DNA of 6,887 bases from Sphingobacteriales bacterium (GTDB lineage: Bacteria > Bacteroidota > Bacteroidia > Chitinophagales > Chitinophagaceae), in contig CANHUD010000130.1 of NCBI GenBank assembly GCA_947463665.1, positions 1-6,887 of the forward strand. Direction: 5' to 3'. The position numbers and the translations under genes were made by a program. The notes beneath the pieces were generated by a model. It made no database searches and was not told the origin of the DNA. It worked only from the letters and a program-made list of their open reading frames with translations. Positions 5,193 to 6,887 of this stretch are shown in pieces; position 1 is the first letter of the stretch; each line of letters starts with the position of its first letter.

Positions 5193-6887
5193 TTATTTTG
5201 TTACCCGCAGAATACCGTTCATCATCCGCCAGTGACCGGGGAACGTACACACATAGGGATAATCACCTGCTGTATCAGGGATCTTCACTGTGAACACATA
5301 TTTCCCACCGGGGTTGACCAATGGGGTTGCAGCAAGCACCTCTGGCATCTTCGGTACATAGTTCATTTTGGGGCCATTGGGATCCTGTGCCAGTTTATCT
5401 GCAGCAGCGCCCACTTTGTCCATGGTTCCGGGTTTCAGCAGCAGCAGATTGTGTTGCATGAAATCAGGATTCTCAAATACAAATCGTACCGTAGTACCCG
5501 CTTTTGCGGTTAGTAATGCCTTGTCATACTTCATCACATCCTTCAGGACCTTAATAGTGATCACCTGATCCACTTTTCCGGTTTCAGCCTTAGGTGTTTC
5601 CGGTTTGGTTATCTTATGCAGGCCCAGCGTTGAGTCAGGCAGATCGTTCAGCCCTTTTGCTTTCATGAGTGCCCGGAAAGCAGGCTCATTCAGCTTTCCT
5701 GCCACAGTGAGGGCATGGATGATCCACTTATCGGATGTATTCTGCTTATCCGCTGCCGCATCGGCTACGATTTTCGCAATGGCAGGGGAGGGGGCCATAT
5801 CCGTTGTGGCTAGTAAGGCAGCAAGACGTACTCTTAAGTCTGTATCTGTAAATGCGCCTGATTTTTGAAGTGCAGCAAGTGTACTACCATTTTTGGGTAG
5901 TACTTCGATGGCTGCTTTACGTACGCCGCCGGCGGGGTGTTTAAGTGCTTTAAGAGCTACGGCAGTTGCCGTTGGGTTGCTGCCGTTCAGGGCTCCCAGT
6001 CCGTGCAGGGTCCATAATGCATGAATGGCGGGTGCGTTGATGCCTGCTTCATCGAGGGATTCATTCTGTACCAGTTTGTATAGAGCAGGCAGCACGGATT
6101 TATCGTTCCGTTCTACCAGCAGCCGCTGCGCATGGAGGCGCCAGAACATGTTGGGGTTCAACAATGCAGCGAGTAGTCCGGATACATCGTTCCGGCTGAG
6201 TTTCACGGTATTCCGCTGATCGTTTCCTTTGTACGCCAATCGGTAAATGCGGCCACGTTCATGATCGCGCAGCGGATTGATATAGGCATTTCCTTTTCCG
6301 TTCTCGGCCTGGTAGCCGGCGGATTTGGGACTGGGCGTTGGGTTGTGCTGGATGATGAAATCGTACCAGTCGGTGATCCATACGGCACCATCCGGACCTA
6401 CTTCAGCCTGAATGGGTCCTGCCCATTCATCGGCAGAGACCAGCATGTTCCAGCCATCACCGTCTTCTTTGAAACCGGCTCCTTCCTGTTTGAGGTTGAT
6501 GCGGTGTACGAGTCTGCCGGTAGGTTCGGTCACAAAGGCCGTCTTGTTCCAATAAGGTTTTGGATAGGTACGGGCGGTATAGAGCGCGTGACCCGCCGCT
6601 GCGGTATATCCGCCGTGAACATCCACCTGGCGGAGGTTTTTGGTAGCTACATGCATGGCGTAGTGCGCATCGATCTTCTCCACTCCGGTCTGCTTCAGGC
6701 CGATCTTATCGAAATAGCGTTTGGGCAGTCCCATGAAACCACTATGTGTATTGTTGGCAGTGGAGATAAATACATCGTTCTCTTCAGAGAAACCGAGGCC
6801 CCAGGTGTTGTTGGATGTAGTGGAGATAAAATCCAGCCAGTTGCCATCGGGGGTAAACCGGTAGATGCCCTGACCGAATTTGAGGCT
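5193..6887 (-). CDS. Sugar-dehydrogenase-type propeller, HEAT-repeat and azurin-like copper domain protein (5' end beyond window)
   Basis: The reverse frame is open to the right edge, giving the last 564 residues; the ATG at 6732-6734 is internal. Numbering from the edge, residues 1 to about 220 end a beta-propeller of the glucose/sorbosone or 'membrane-bound dehydrogenase' type, with GQGIYRFTPDGNWLDF (5-20), GPDGAVWITDWYD (164-176) and RDHERGRIYRL (207-217). About 225-420 is alpha-helical with HEAT-like repeats (FWRLHAQRLLVER, GGVRKAAIEVL, LRVRLAALLA). A Pro/Lys/Glu-rich linker (about 425-438) leads to a cupredoxin domain (about 441-564, DNA 5196-5567). Its type-1 copper ligands are all present: His479 in FMQHN, then Cys547, His552 and Met556 in CTFPGHWRMM, with azurin-like C-x4-H-x3-M spacing. 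Planctomycete relatives often carry a cytochrome c CxxCH domain after the HEAT region; no CxxCH is seen here. The copper site implies electron transfer outside the cytoplasm, so a signal peptide is expected in the missing N-terminus. It is the first visible gene of the operon, 7 nt before the epimerase. Its substrate is unknown. Confidence 0.88.
   Translation of the reverse strand, partial: SLKFGQGIYRFTPDGNWLDFISTTSNNTWGLGFSEENDVFISTANNTHSGFMGLPKRYFDKIGLKQTGVEKIDAHYAMHVATKNLRQVDVHGGYTAAAGHALYTARTYPKPYWNKTAFVTEPTGRLVHRINLKQEGAGFKEDGDGWNMLVSADEWAGPIQAEVGPDGAVWITDWYDFIIQHNPTPSPKSAGYQAENGKGNAYINPLRDHERGRIYRLAYKGNDQRNTVKLSRNDVSGLLAALLNPNMFWRLHAQRLLVERNDKSVLPALYKLVQNESLDEAGINAPAIHALWTLHGLGALNGSNPTATAVALKALKHPAGGVRKAAIEVLPKNGSTLAALQKSGAFTDTDLRVRLAALLATTDMAPSPAIAKIVADAAADKQNTSDKWIIHALTVAGKLNEPAFRALMKAKGLNDLPDSTLGLHKITKPETPKAETGKVDQVITIKVLKDVMKYDKALLTAKAGTTVRFVFENPDFMQHNLLLLKPGTMDKVGAAADKLAQDPNGPKMNYVPKMPEVLAATPLVNPGGKYVFTVKIPDTAGDYPYVCTFPGHWRMMNGILRVTK

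Noticed and set aside
5073..5513. Open frame of 146 codons on the plus strand
   Set aside because: It runs antisense across the epimerase and copper-domain genes, both of which have clear family motifs, and its translation shows no recognisable domain.
1..6887. CRISPR array, tRNA, rRNA, insertion sequence or prophage signals
   Set aside because: No regularly spaced repeats, cloverleaf-like segments, terminal inverted repeats or transposase, integrase or phage protein motifs were seen on either strand.

Overview
The window most likely comes from a member of the Bacteroidota, probably a Chitinophaga-like soil or aquatic relative. The grounds are indirect. No gene start has a clear Shine-Dalgarno sequence, one intergenic region carries a TTG-N19-TAnnTTTT arrangement like the Bacteroidota housekeeping promoter, and the right-hand gene set (glucose/sorbosone-dehydrogenase-like propeller with HEAT repeats and a copper domain, xylose-isomerase-like epimerase, Gfo/Idh/MocA oxidoreductase) is of a kind common in that phylum. 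No rRNA, tRNA, CRISPR array, transposase or other mobile element was seen.

Left part (1-3111). A minus-strand gene running off the left edge encodes a ModF/PhrA-like protein with two fused ABC ATPase domains. It is divergent from two plus-strand genes. The first (1101-2024) is a short, strongly diverged member of the bacterial-luciferase-like (LLM) oxidoreductase family. The second (2140-3111, GTG start) has a eukaryotic-type Ser/Thr protein kinase fold in which the ATP-binding lysine, the HRD aspartate and the DFG aspartate are all replaced, so it is predicted to be a pseudokinase. Two adjacent co-directional genes that each look like a known enzyme with its active site eroded are the most unusual part of the window.

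Middle (3112-3179). A perfect 12-bp inverted repeat between the converging kinase and oxidoreductase genes forms a terminator that can work in both directions.

Right part (3180-6887). Three tightly spaced minus-strand genes (7-nt and 17-nt gaps) look like one operon. In transcription order they are a large protein entering from the right edge (end of a sugar-dehydrogenase-type beta-propeller, HEAT-like repeats, C-terminal azurin-like type-1 copper domain), a metal-dependent TIM-barrel sugar isomerase/epimerase, and an NAD(P)-type Gfo/Idh/MocA oxidoreductase. A reasonable inference is oxidative carbohydrate or polyol catabolism: oxidation outside the cytoplasm with electrons passed to copper, then isomerisation and redox steps in the cytoplasm. 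The substrate cannot be read from the sequence.
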